Under the pieces are notes generated by a model that was given only the letters and a program-made list of their open reading frames with translations, was not told where the DNA came from and did not search any database. Source: Rhyacichthys aspro (Eukaryota; Chordata; Actinopteri; Gobiiformes; Rhyacichthyidae). Taken from it: a stretch of 64,000 nucleotides of DNA. The DNA lies in NCBI GenBank assembly GCA_036850595.1, contig CM072148.1, forward strand, positions 7,243,118 to 7,307,117, given 5' to 3'. The position numbers and the translations under genes were made by a program. This document shows, piece by piece, positions 48,807 through 60,163 of this stretch (the first letter of the stretch is position 1; every line of letters begins with the position of its first letter).

Positions 48807-48952
48807 TTGCGTGAAACAGCTCGTTTTAGGGACTGTAACTCAAACTAAATAAATTACTTAAACATGCGCGAATGAAACAAAACACAACTTTGGGTATGTG
48901 TTTGAGGTAGAAACAACGTTAGAACATGGTTAAAAGCTCAGAAAAGTCGATT

Positions 48953-48970
48953 TAGCATAATATGGGACCT
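48953..48970 (-). repeat. Right terminal inverted repeat of the Kolobok-like element
   Basis: TAGCATAATATGGGACCT, an exact inverse of 46141-46158, followed by TTAA at 48971-48974. Confidence 0.95.
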
Positions 48971-48974
48971 TTAA

Positions 48975-49330
48975 GCATCAGAACGGCTATTATCTCTGCC
49001 TTGTTAAACACCCCATGATTTTTTGCCAATATTTATCCCCTTTTAATGTTGCCTCCCTTTTCTGTCTGCTGTGTTAAAAGATGTATTTAGCGCTCTATTT
49101 ACACTTTTCTGTTTCATCAGCAGCCATTACACCTTCTACTGACAGCTGTGTGGACCAATGGGAGCGCTTCTTTTTCCGGACGCAAGCTGTGATTGACCCA
49201 AGGCCCCAACCTGAGCTAAAAATTCTCATCTATTAAAATCCTGGAGGCGTAGGAATAAACTGTTAAATTAAACAGAAGAATTTGTCTCTGGTTTCAGATT
49301 TCTAAACTTTAAATCCATAAAGCTGCATCA
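48975..49330 (+). repeat. Dispersed repeat family copy 2 (host of the Kolobok-like insertion)
   Basis: Shares with 53.3 and 59.2 kb the order TTAAACA..., GTTAAAAGA, GTGTGGACCAATGGGAGCGC, TGTGATTG and TTCTCATCTATTAAAATCC. The transposon's flanks (TTTAGCTCTGTC / TTAAGCATCAG) align with uninterrupted sequence near 53300 (CTTAGCTGTGACTTCAGCAG), so the element landed in this copy. Confidence 0.65.
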
Positions 49331-49703
49331 TTTTCCAACACTTGTGTCATGGAAATTACTTTACAAACTGTGTGAGAAAGAAATAAAAGCTCTTGTGTCA
49401 AACAAGTTGTCTTTGTGAGGTTTATTCTTCTTGAGAGTAGAAGGAACACAGTAAAGCCTGTCTCTAACTGGGTTCAGAGACGGTACTGAGCGGTGGGAGA
49501 GCTCTCTGATGGGACAGCTCTATCAGATAATGAATGGTCACTGTGACACTAAACAAAGAAATAATCTGTGGACACTGTCAGACAAACATCAAATCTGTAG
49601 ATCTAAATGAAATATGCATTATTTTCTTTTCTCACGTTATGCTCTTGATGAATGCAACGTAAAAAGTGAAAGCAATATTTTCAGTTACAAAAAAAAGTGC
49701 TTT
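49331..49703. other. Gene-free stretch
   Basis: AT-rich. Nothing is recognised. Confidence 0.4.
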
Positions 49704-50098
49704 ATCCTACGTTTTATTTTCCATTATGAACAGCCCTCTTCTTCTTGATTAATGTCCTTTTCAGAAAAGTGCTGCTAATGGCTCTTTAAATGCTCCTCTT
49801 CCTCACCAGGCTACAGGTCTCTGTTTCTCTCATCTCAGTCAAACAGGTTTGTACAACACAGGTGAGGTGGTCTTACTGCCACGCACTTCTTTACAGACTT
49901 TGCCCTTGTGTTCATCTCTAATACGTGGTGAGAGGAGGTTTGCTGCGTGTTCTTCGAGGTGCTTGTGGTCATCCTGTTGAAGAGATTGCTGTCTCTCTGT
50001 GGATAGGTGCTTTAATAAAGAGGACTCTGGAACCACACAATACACATTCTCCACATTTTAGCCACGGCACAAGGATGAGTGACGGTTCACAAACAGGT
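49704..50098. repeat. 395-bp direct duplication, copy B
   Basis: Partner of 43043-43437, about 99% identical and in the same orientation, separated by 6,266 bases that include the Kolobok-like element. Two of the three substitutions alter the 71-codon minus-strand frame (Asn to Lys and Pro to Gln) and one is silent in it, so there is no sign of purifying selection. The following 80 bases align with the sequence beyond copy A at only about 70%. Confidence 0.85.
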
Positions 50099-51090
50099 GT
50101 GACAAAGAAATCAGGAAAGAATGCTGTTTTAGTAAAAGCTTAGCCTCCAGTTGGTTAGACTCTTCAAACTGTTTCTGCAGAAGGATAAGAGGCTGTTTTG
50201 TTTCCTGATGACGCCATGTCCAGTCACAGATCACGTGGTCCTGTGTGTGAATGTTTACATCAGCACAAACAATGTCTTCGGAGGGAAAGACGTGTTTTGA
50301 AGCCATTGGGTGCATTTATATCCTGATTTTCTCACTTTATAGTTTTGACAAACTCTCTAACACCACAACAGACCTTCACATTTTCAAAAGAAACACCAGT
50401 GAATCATTCCATTTCATCAGTTTTAGAGCTGCCATGTTTTTGTATTATATTATTTCATTAAAGCAGCTCAAACTTCCCAAAATGCTATTCCTGACGCATC
50501 CTTCTCCATTTCCCAGGGCTTGGGACCGGCACAATCGGAGAATAAAACCCTGCTCTCCTGCGTGACACACGGGTGCTCACCACCAAGGAACCTTTTTACT
50601 GATGGACTTGTTACTGCTAGAATCAGTCTGTGTTGTATTATGTATCATGTTTATGTACCCCTCACTGTTCAGGAACATCGACGCAACTGGCCGCCAACAA
50701 CTGGCCTTCTAATTTGCTGGCTTGTTAAGTTTTCTGACACTGAGACTAGAGAGGTGCTTTGTGTTTAATTGCGTGTGGCTGCTAAAATCCATTCCATAAA
50801 TACCATATTAATAAACTGCAATTTTGAAAAAAAAAAAAAAAAAGATTTAATACAGTAATAGGATACAGGATTTGAATTAGTTCAAATCAATTTTAATGTT
50901 CCAAAAGACCACAAACCTTCTGCAAAAACCTTGCACTTTGTGTTTAACGCAAACACTTCAAAACAGCCAACAGATTCAGTATTTTCCACTGGCCAGTGCT
51001 GTGGTCGTTCATTTCTCAATTTCCATCTTTTTTTTCCTCTTTGCAACAAGGGAGGTTTGGGTGGGCATATCGTTAATAACAGAATAGTGA
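50099..51090. other. Gene-free stretch with an A-run
   Basis: A run of about 18 A lies at 50826-50843, possibly the tail of an old retroposed sequence, but no source gene is recognisable to its left. Short frames without a motif. Confidence 0.4.
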
Positions 51091-52210
51091 TTCATCATTT
51101 AATTATGATTTGACAAATGCTCGCGCCTTCCCCGTCCTCGGCATCCTCCTCCCTTTCAATTCTCCGCTCTGCCAAACTGTCACGCACTCCCCCCGTGGGA
51201 TTAATTCGAGCTGTCTGTCTTTGTGAGGCTGCCGGCGCTCTCGGGGCGGCGGGTGCACGACACTGTCAATGAACAGAGAGCCTGACACTTCCAGGGAGCC
51301 GCACGGAGACGCACGCTCCCCGCTCCCCTTGTTATTGTTTTCACCTTAACCCCTTCCTTCCTTCCTGCCTTCCCTCTTTTTCCTCCTTCACCGTCTCTCT
51401 GCTTCTCCCTGTCTGTCGCTCCCTTTTCCTCTCCTCCCTCTGCTGTTCCCTTCAACCTTTCCAGAGAGGGACACAGGCATCAGGAGAAAATATCACACAA
51501 AGGAAACAGTGCTTGTACCTCCAGCGGCGAGGCAATGTGAGCGGAATGGGAAACAGTCCAATCAATCAATATTTTTTCAGCCTGCATGTAAAGTTCAGAG
51601 TGCGGTGAGGATGTATACGTTCTGGCTGAGATTGGAGACCAGTTATAAGGCTTTAAAAAAAAAAAAAAAACCTCAGGAGACTCATTTGCAGCCGCGTCAC
51701 ACCTCACGGTGACAAGCGACGCTAATGGGCGGCCATTAAAACAAGGCATGTTTGAGACGGAGCGGAAAGCGCGTGCAGCCACAGTGGGCAGGCCTTCTTA
51801 GCCCCAGCTGGAGAGATAAGGTTTAATACCAGGCACCGGGCCCTGGCCATATCTCCCCTACTGATAGAGAGAAGAGGGGGAGCGTGTGAGGGAGGGGGCA
51901 GTGCGAGGAGAGAAAACAAGGGGGACAAAAACAAGTGTCTTGCAGGGACCCTGGCTGGCTGGCTGCGTGAGTGCGTCCTCCTGCCGTTGGCATAGAAACT
52001 AATCCACGTTCACATTTAGCACCTGACTCTTTTTTTCTTTCTTGTTTTTTTTTTTTTTTTTCTTTTTTCCACCTCGGCTCTCTCTCTCCCGCTCGCTCCA
52101 TGGTCACGGTGCTGTGGGGGTTGAGGGCTGGAGAAGAGGGGATCTGCCGCGCTCTCTCGCTCTCATAATGAGGCCCGTGGAAAGAGGAGGAGGTGGGGGC
52201 AGAGACAGAA
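51090..52210. promoter_or_regulatory. Candidate regulatory region, mixed GC-rich and CT-rich
   Basis: Repeat-poor apart from CT-rich tracts at 51350-51450 and A or T runs at 51655-51670 and 52044-52060. Cores such as GGGATTAATTCGAGC near 51197, CAGTCCAATCAATCAATATT near 51554 and GACGCTAATGGGCGGCC near 51718 are enhancer-like. Many overlapping frames follow from low complexity. Confidence 0.3.
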
Positions 52211-52215
52211 GGTTA

Positions 52216-52245
52216 GATGGATGGATGGATGGATGGATGGATGGA
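52216..52245. repeat. (GATG)n tetranucleotide array
   Basis: About seven perfect GATG units. Confidence 0.95.
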
Positions 52246-53260
52246 CGTTTGCTCGGCTGACAGCCTTGGCCCCCAACATCCACCGTGTAGCTGTTGTCAT
52301 GCTCATATGTTCAGTACTTTTAAATGTGTGCTATTTTTGCAAGTTCAGCAAATACTCATCAAATTAATCATTAAACAATTATATTTTTGCTATAAATCTT
52401 CACAAACTTCTGTCCCCTTTTTTGCTGCATCCTTCTGTAGATTGTCTCCTAGAGTGTTTTCTTTACAACATGGCAAAAGTAATAAAGGAAGCATAAGAAA
52501 CTCTCCCTTGAATGGAAACCGAAAAGCACATGGCTAATTTGCATAAATAAACACATACATGAATGTGGTGTCTTTTCCATGAACTTTAAATGTTCTATAT
52601 TTACCACTACACTCACTCCTCACACCTTATGGTTATGTAATGCTGAGTTGTCCCAGTTATGGTGAAGACAGGACAACATTGCACCTTATTTCCTGGCACT
52701 ACACCACTTAAAGTGAAGCAAGATGTAAAAAAAGAAAAAAGACCACCGCCGGATTATGCCGCAATCTTAAGTGAGCATAAAAAGGACTTCCACAATGACA
52801 CAGAACACAATCTGGCAATATTTTTCGTCACTTCCTGATACAGAAGCCACTTAAAACTGCATCTATATGCATCTTCATAGATCAGTGTTTGTGGATTGAC
52901 ACCAAGAGAAGAGAAAGTTTTCAAATGTCCAGATGCTTTCAAAGACCATTAAACAGACAGTGTAGTGGAAATAGCACGTTATATCAAATGATCTGTGGGA
53001 AAAAACAACCTTAAGATGTCATCAAGGTTTAATTATAAAGGGTTTTCATAGATGAAAATATTCAACACATGAAGCTTAGGCCAAAGACTCATCTACAAGA
53101 GGCACTCAAATAAGAGATGCTCTTTATTGAAAATCAGAATGAGAAAGTGTTCAGCTCTGGCGATATCTGCTAAAAGAGAACGCAAAAAGAAAAAGATGAA
53201 TAGAGAAAAGGGAAGCACGGCAAAACGTGGATAAATAATATCAATGTATTACGGCGGAGA
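52246..53260. other. Gene-free stretch
   Basis: AT-rich non-coding sequence, nothing recognised. Confidence 0.4.
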
Positions 53261-53640
53261 TAATTGTGGGAATGTAACGGTCTAAAGCTGCTTAGCTGTG
53301 ACTTCAGCAGAAGAAGCAGCAGTTTTCTCCTCCGCGTTAAACATTACGTGATTGAATTGACAGTATTTATCAGGGTTTCACGTTGCCTCCATTTTCTCTG
53401 TTGATGCTTTTCTTTTTTGAGCTGTTTCTCTGTTAAAAGACATATTCAGCGGAAAATACACTTTATCTGCAGCTATTAAACTTCCTGGAACGTCATGTGA
53501 CAAGCCGGTGTCGACCAATGGGAGCGCTCCTTTTCAAACATGTGATTGGCCAAGGTTTTTCCATTCCTGAAAAGAGGTTCTCATCTATTAAAATCCCTTA
53601 GAATAAACAGTAGACTGCATCATAAAGACTTTTACAACAA
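53261..53640 (+). repeat. Dispersed repeat family copy 3
   Basis: Shares GCGTTAAACATTACG, GAGCTGTTTCTCTGTTAAAAG, GTCGACCAATGGGAGCGCTC, GTGATTGGCCAAGG and CTCATCTATTAAAATCC with the 49.0 and 59.2 kb copies. It is uninterrupted at the point where the Kolobok-like element sits in copy 2. Confidence 0.65.
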
Positions 53641-54950
53641 ACTATTTGGAATTTTTCTCAACTAGACGAAAAAAAATATCAGGTGCATTTTGTTTAATGT
53701 AGTCTTGGATCTTTGACCAAGACTACATTGGGTTTTAAAGTTGAATTCTGGTGCATTTGTGCTGGAAACTCCTGGGTTGTGTTTGGAGGGAAAGAGATGC
53801 AGGCACCTGTATTTCTTGTTTGATTTTATCTGATTTGTCATGTTGGAGCAACTTTAAACCATGGCCTGGATAGAAACTAGCATTTTTTATTTATCTTTTT
53901 CTCTCTTTTTTTTTTTTTAAACAAACCTTTGGATGCACCTTTAGTTTCTGCAGGTGCTGACAACATGTACACACACATTCTCATTACTCAAAGAGGGTAT
54001 TGGAGAACGCATCGATTGAGCAGGACAAATACACACGGACCACCGGCTGGAAATCATGGATCACTTGTCTGCTGCTGTGTGATTTTCCTCAGGGCTTCAC
54101 TGATTCTGTCATGTCTCACATTTGTTCATTACAAAGCACTCCTGATGAATTCTGGCCACTTTTTCCCCAAACCCTTTACATCAATTTAAACCACATGCAG
54201 TTCCTGTTATTGTTTAGGACATTGCTGCAACATTAAGCCAAAGAACCAGAAGGTCATTTTTTGTCTAAAGTCTGATTATCTCTCGTTTGTCTGGCTTCAA
54301 TTTTGACATCACCACTGGGACTATTTGAAAATCCTGTTGAAAAAGCACTGATGTTTCTGTCTCAGACTGACTAAAGACTCAAACTGTTTGAGACGCTTGC
54401 TTTATTCCAATTAGCGTAACTGAACTGGCGTTTTGCGGTCCCCCTCCGCTCTGTTAGTGGCGTAGTGTTTCCGACTGTCACAAGGACATATTTCCACGTG
54501 AACTGGTTAAAGCTGCAACACAGACACATATTTGACAACAACAGAAAGCAGTGCGCGGCGCATAAACTCATTTCGGTGTCGTGCGGCATACACACACATA
54601 GACTAAGTGCTGCGCAGCCTGATGGGTTTAGCAAGGTGTTTATTTTCCTCCCTTGACGTGGGATGCACTCTCACGTCACTCCATTTCTTTCTTTTTTTTT
54701 TTTTTTTTTCTCCCCAGTGGCGCAGCTCCCCCCACTCAGACTCTGCATGTGACATCAGTCAATGAGCTGGAAGACGGAGGAGCGCCATCTCGCTTCTGCC
54801 CCACCCTCTTTGGATCCTGTGTGTGTGGATTTGAGTGTGTGCGGGTGAAGACACAATGGTCTCTTGGAGGCTTTTGGAGGATGGTGTATGAGAGGAGCGC
54901 GAGGTGCTTTCCTGTGGCTGTCCTTCAACTCCCCACTTAGCTTTCACAAG
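53641..54950. other. Gene-free stretch
   Basis: A T-run lies at 54692-54709. Frames at 53929-54236 and 54653-54940 have no domain. Nothing is recognised. Confidence 0.4.
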
Positions 54951-55560
54951 AGCCCTCTGCTTCTGCGCTGTCCATGTCACAGCCATTGTCCCTAATTAGA
55001 GATTCAGACTTGAGCCCATTCAATTAACGTATAGCCACAATGCGCCACAGATTCACCCCACTCTTCACCTTTTAACCCTTTTCTCTAGCCCCTCAAAAGC
55101 CTTTCAAAAAACACCAGAATACAGCAGCAGCGTTTTGGAGTGGCTGAGGTAAATATAAATGAGTGCTTTCAGGTTCATCCGAATAATAAAAATTGGTTTC
55201 ACAAAAAAACGGAAATGTGAATTCAAAAATACAGCATTTATGGGGCAGTTACAGTTTCGCATCTAAACTGCAGGGGAATAATGACTTTTGTGCGTGATTA
55301 GCACTTAATGAAGAGGTCTGATGTATGCGGCCACACTGTATTTGCATAAGGGCAACTAAAGCCATGATACGACGCTGGACTAAAAGCTTAAAGACACATA
55401 GGTCTGTAATGTCACCTGCTTAAGCGCCGGGACTAGTTGTGAAAAAGTGTGCATGAGAATGAGAAAGTGTCTTTAATTACAGCACCATCATTTTACTTTC
55501 CAGTAAAGCACTTAACCCCAGCTGCTCTGACGGAGCTGCTCTGTGGCCAAAGTGTTGAGG
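54950..55560. promoter_or_regulatory. Possible regulatory islands
   Basis: CATTGTCCCTAATTAGAG near 54983 (an inverted Sox-like plus a homeobox core), CAATTAACGTATAGCC near 55020, and GTGCGTGATTAGCACTTAATG near 55290 lie in repeat-poor sequence. Confidence 0.3.
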
Positions 55561-57540
55561 TTGTATTTAACACTAACGCCATGCGCTCCTCAGACCCAGA
55601 TCCATATAAACAAGACAAATGAACCTTTCACAAAACACATTCAAAATCGTATTTAGAATGAGAAAATATTTAAGTCAATATAAAAATAATTTCTGTCTTG
55701 AAGGTGCATTGTTTAAATCTGTAAAATATCAAATGGACACATGAGTAAAAGCTATTTTTCGTTAGAACATAATGACATCAAAATTAGTCTTTTGTCTATT
55801 TGTCTATCTTGGAAAATAAGCCTTTGAAAGCTCCAGTGGAGGCAGCCAGTTATTTCATCATTTCATCATATTTCATCACTTCCTGATTCTGTTCCTATAC
55901 CTGCCCAGAAAGGACAAACTGAGCACTGCTGAAGGAGAAGCACACTTGTGTTTCTTTTATTTCTTTTTTAGCACACGTTCTTGTAGAAAATCTTAGGGAA
56001 TTTCAGATCCAAGCTGATGTTTTAAATTGGTCTGACTGGGATTTCCACTGAGATTGAAGAAAACAGCAGAGTGTCATAGCTGTTCACATGCTGTAAAGGA
56101 AAAGGAGAGTGAGGTGTGACATTGCAATCAGTACGTTTTCCACAAGACACTGCCCAAAAATAACTGCACACCCCAACTTTAATATTTGAGAAAATAGATT
56201 TAAACTAACGTTTTGTACCGTTAACCCTTTGGCTCCACTAGATGGAGCCACAAGCTTCTGTAACAAATCCGGATTGAATCATCCAACAGTGTTATATCCG
56301 TATCAGGTTTCTTACTATCATTATTGGTAGTTTTACACTGAGGGATGGGCTTTTGATGCTCTTCTTGGGTAACTTCTGCACACTTTAGTCAAAACAGTCA
56401 TCTTTAGAGGTTAGAACATACATTAGGCTCAACATAAAGAATCTAACACTATGAATGACAGAGATGTAAGTAAACCCATCTATTGCTTATGTGAAAATAT
56501 TAAATACAAATATAATATAAACAGAAGAGCGCCATATGGCCACTGTCTCCATGAGTCTATGACACCTCAGACTCAGTGCTTATCTTTCTACTGTGTCAAA
56601 TGATTCAATTACTTACACTCACCCAGACAGGAAATTAGGGATTTTCTGTATGAAGTATTTTGTGGGCTTAGAGGCGTGAACAGGCTTCTTAATGAAGCAC
56701 GCCTGCCTCACTTCATAATGAACATATCCACAATGACTCTATTATTACAACCTGACCTGCAGACCTTCAACACACATTCACATACAGTACATACCTGTTA
56801 CTTTCTCTGTAACACTGAGCACATGAACAGATATTCAAATCTTTACAATCAGGAAAGGGAAGTAGGCTCTGTGACTATTCTTGTTTGAATAGAAAAAAAA
56901 GAAAAAAAAACATACTGTTTGATCTAATCACTTGGCGAATAAGCAAATTATCCCAACAACCATAAATATTTACATTTAAATTCATCTTTAGACATCATAC
57001 TTTAATTAGATTTATTTACAGCTCATATTACCGCTTAGATTCACGCAGTGTGGCATGTGTGATTTATTAGGACGTTTACACAGCACTCATGCATGTGCTC
57101 TTGTGTTTTACCTGCCGCTAGGGTCAAAGTGATCCGTTCTGACCAATGGCGCGGAGGCGGGATATAGTGCTGTGACGTAATAAAACAATCAAAGTTATTT
57201 TTAGCAAATTTAAGCATTTTTTGACAAGAAAAATATTCTAAAATAGATAATAAACACTGCAGAATCCGATCACTTTTGTAGTTGTAGTGTAGTGTCAGCT
57301 GAATACAAGGCGTTTAGTTTTATATTGAAGTCTATGGAGAAAATCCTTCTGGGCTGCAATACCTCAAGTGGCCACTAATCAAATTGGCGACAGAAGAAAG
57401 GAGGTGGTGCCTTTTCCAGATCTTATTATACACCTTCACAATACATGAACTTTTTAAACATGGTGTTTTCTGGAGCAGTCCTTTATTAACTCTGAAGCCT
57501 CAGTGTGGATTTATGCATGAATTACTAACAATATATGATC
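55561..57540. other. Gene-free stretch with a CTCF-like core in a hairpin
   Basis: GGCTCCACTAGATGGAGCC at 56231-56249 is an inverted repeat (7-bp arms, 5-bp loop) containing the CTCF-like core CCACTAGATGGAG. A CRE-like GTGACGTAAT lies near 57172. The rest is AT-rich. Confidence 0.4.
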
Positions 57541-57550
57541 AAGACAAAGC

Positions 57551-57785
57551 ACAAAAACAGCATTTTACCGTTGTTGTCCTCACGGTGTAGACAGCAGCTA
57601 ACAGCTTTCTGAGATGCAGCATCAAATCTGTCATAAAATCTTTTTTTTTCACTGAGGACACTGTCTTTACTGTTTATACGACAACGGAGGAAAAAAAAAC
57701 TTAATGAGATGGATTGAAAAGTTTGATTGGCCAAACCACGAGAGAATATTAACATTTTGGATGATGCATTTTGTTGTGTAAACAG
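57551..57785. repeat. MITE remnant related to 20563
   Basis: Shares ACATTTTGGATGATGCAT with 20518-20536 and contains GTTGTGTAAACAGCC at its right. The interior has facing TTGTTGTC / ACGACAACGG words. It is a degraded relative of the 'accgtttacac' family. Confidence 0.4.
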
Positions 57786-58009
57786 CCTCAGAATAATTTT
57801 CTCCATTTTATTTAGATTAGGGAATTAACACCACTAAAAGAAACATTCAACCTCATCTGAAAGACTGAGCTGTGTATAAAGGAAATGCAAAACTCACTGG
57901 AAAAGCTGACATTGAATTCAGCGAAGAGAATGGGATGTTACTGTTGTCCACAAGCAATGTTTCTATTCCCAGTTTGATAAATTTATCCTTTACAACATCA
58001 AGACTTTTG

Positions 58010-58440
58010 TTGAGCCATAGATTGTGGCAAGCCCAAACCCCATGGGCCTATCATCCGAACGCACGGAGAAGGAACCAGGCGCGCATTAACACACCTGTAA
58101 ACATATAGCACGCACTGGTTTGTCGGCGCGCTCTCCTCCTCTTCCTCGTTACATCCCACCCCCATTACACACTGCCTCCCAGATGTTGTGGCCTGCCTGT
58201 GACAGTAATTGAGGGAAGCTGGCCGGAACAGTGTGAAGGTGGGGGAGGAAAGAGGGGAGAGAGATGAGACGGTGACGGGAGGGGGAAACCATTCATCTGA
58301 GACCCATGGATGTGGAATGGCATATTACAGGTCTAATGTGTAATTAGATAGATAGGGAATAAGGTCAGTGTGCTCCGACAGGGGATCGCTGTCAGCACAG
58401 TGCCATCTAGTGGACCGCAAGATAAAATGACAGCATCCTG
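58010..58440. promoter_or_regulatory. Candidate regulatory island
   Basis: A repeat-poor, GC-balanced block with GACAGTAATTGAGGGAAGC near 58200 and GTGTAATTAGATAGATAGGG near 58338. A CTCF-like core closes it at 58401-58413. Confidence 0.35.
58401..58413 (-). promoter_or_regulatory. CTCF-like core motif
   Basis: The minus strand reads CCACTAGATGGCA, a strong core match. Two more minus-strand cores follow at 59864-59879 (CCACTAGATGGAG) and 62781-62792 (CACTAGAGGGCA). Confidence 0.4.
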
Positions 58441-59160
58441 AGGTGGGCTGCTATGAAGACATCAGATTAAAGGTGCATTGCATAAAATGTTGTATACATT
58501 TAAACAAAATGAAATACACAATGTTTTTAATTTTGTATAATCGCTTTAAAGTAATACTAAACTGATTTAATTGAGTGTTTTACTTCATCTTATCTGTTTC
58601 CTCTGGTGTTTTATAGACAAGAAAAGCGCAGAAACATGAAAATGTGCAACTGGCAATTTTGACCCGAGTTGCCGCGAAAATCATCACAGTATGATTGATG
58701 CTATGGATGGTTAAGGTGACAAAGGACAACAGATTGACATGAAAAAAGTCAATTTAGGTGAGGTGATGGTTGATTGGTGATAACTGTTGAATGGGACATG
58801 CACAGTTGAAAAGTCAAATAAGGGAAGAGTGAAACTGAAGTTACTGTCCTGACCCTAACGAAAGAGCTGGGTTTCTGTTCTTCCTGTCGATGTTTTCTAC
58901 AGGTGCTTTGTACTGTCATTTAGTCACATGACACATGACATGACAAGAAGCTGTCGGGCCAGTACCAACCAAAAAAATACCCTTCCTATATTTACAAGCC
59001 CCACATAATACGAGTTTGTGTTGTTCACGTTGCATACAATTTGAACATTAGTGGAAACATAGTCTTTATAAATGGAGGTGAGTTATTAAGCAGCATAAAA
59101 GTGAAGTGGAAATGTTTTCAAACAGCATAAACTAAATGGTAACTAACTAAACTAACTTTT
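58441..59160. other. Gene-free stretch
   Basis: AT-rich. TTAAAGGTGCATTGCAT near 58468 has repeat-like character but no partner end was found. Confidence 0.4.
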
Positions 59161-59590
59161 AGCTTTAGAGTTTCCCGCCATCCTGCCTCATTAAACATTG
59201 CGTCGAAGCATTGCCAACATTTATCCATGTTTAATTTTCTGCCCGTTTCTCTATTTTTTAATGATTATATCTTTTTTGAGATGTTTCGTTGTAAAGTTAC
59301 ACATATTTTGCAACAGAATAACTCATTTCCTTGGTTTATTTTCTTGGTCCTTCGTTGTTGACATCAGTGTCAACCAATGGGAGCGCTTCTTTTTACCAGA
59401 AGTGAGCTGTGATTGGTCAGAATCTCACTGTGGGCTGATCATTCTCATCTTTTAAAATCCTTAAGTATAAAGCCTAGATCACGTCTTAAAGTCACATTTT
59501 TTCACAGATGATTCCTGTTACAATAACCTGTTAGGTAATTAAACTGTCAAACTAAATACAACAGTAAAAAAAAAAAAATCAGGTAATCGC
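59160..59590 (+). repeat. Dispersed repeat family copy 4
   Basis: The most complete copy: CATTAAACATTGCG, then CCTTGGTCCTTCGTTG, TGTCAACCAATGGGAGCGC, GCTGTGATTGGTCAG, CTTTTAAAATCC and CAGATGATTCCTGTTACAAT, ending near an A-run at 59564-59577. Inverted-CCAAT and CCAATGG boxes recur in all long copies. No coding frame or clear inverted ends are seen. Confidence 0.7.
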
Positions 59591-60124
59591 CTTTAAATGG
59601 AAGTAAAATAGGCCAATAGGGAAGTATCAATTAGAGTAGAAAATTGGCAATTCAATATATTTACAAAAATTGTTTTACATTCACCAAGACAACAAAGTAC
59701 TAAGAATACTGATGGATAACCTAGCCTACAAAAGAACAAATTACACTTTAACTTTCATGTTGAAGTGTATTTCTCTTTTCACACCAACCAGAAGACATTT
59801 TAATTGAGCTTGTGGCAAAGAATTCCTCTGTAGTCGAGATAATGGCGCCGCTCTAGCTCACAACTCCATCTAGTGGCACAAAGTCATATGACAGGCCGCC
59901 TGGAAATACACTTGTTCATACATTTTCTGTTATATAACACATGACTTTAAACTGGAAATACAGATTATCCCTTTAACTGATCTACAAGAGTTAACTTTGA
60001 CGTGAATTGACAGAAAGCGCAGCAACAAAACATGTAATTGCTGTTTAAATTAGGCTTAACCGCTGCTTATGGTGCTGTCACAACACGACAAAATCAAACC
60101 ATTCAGCATATTCTCAGAGACCTT
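59591..60124. other. Gene-free stretch
   Basis: AT-rich sequence with one CTCF-like core at 59864-59879 on the minus strand. Nothing else is recognised. Confidence 0.4.
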
Positions 60125-60129
60125 ACGAA

Positions 60130-60163
60130 TGTGTGTGTGTGTAGGTGTGTGTATGTGTGTGTC
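60130..60163. repeat. GT microsatellite, interrupted
   Basis: TGTGTGTGTGTAGGTGTGTG-type array. Confidence 0.9.

Larger units (their letters stand above)
46141..48970. mobile_element. Kolobok-like two-gene DNA transposon, 2,830 bp
   Basis: TTAA stands directly outside both ends (46137-46140 and 48971-48974). The termini are perfect 18-bp inverted repeats, AGGTCCCATATTATGCTA, giving a 5' purine pair and a 3' pyrimidine pair. TTAA duplications together with a THAP-domain protein are the diagnostic pairing of Kolobok; piggyBac also uses TTAA but has different termini and no THAP. Inside are two convergent genes: a plus-strand P2X7-tail-like gene (46433-47462) and a minus-strand THAP gene (about 48640 down to 47907). 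Each is headed by CRE/ETS motifs next to its end. Between them there is no space for a full transposase core, so the copy is probably non-autonomous. It sits inside an older repeat related to those at 53.3 and 59.2 kb. Confidence 0.88.

Noticed and set aside
48598..48807. 69-codon minus-strand frame reading into the THAP exon from upstream
   Set aside because: It ends at the A6 run and lacks the THAP zinc ligands. It may be the other side of a frameshift, but I cannot show this.
46141..48970. piggyBac assignment for the TTAA-flanked element
   Set aside because: piggyBac also duplicates TTAA, but its ends usually start with C-rich CCC and it does not encode a THAP domain.
43043..50098. Interpretation of the two 395-bp repeats as LTRs of one 7-kb retrotransposon
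   Set aside because: No TG...CA ends, no matching target duplication outside them, no gag or pol coding between them, and homology continues past the right edge.
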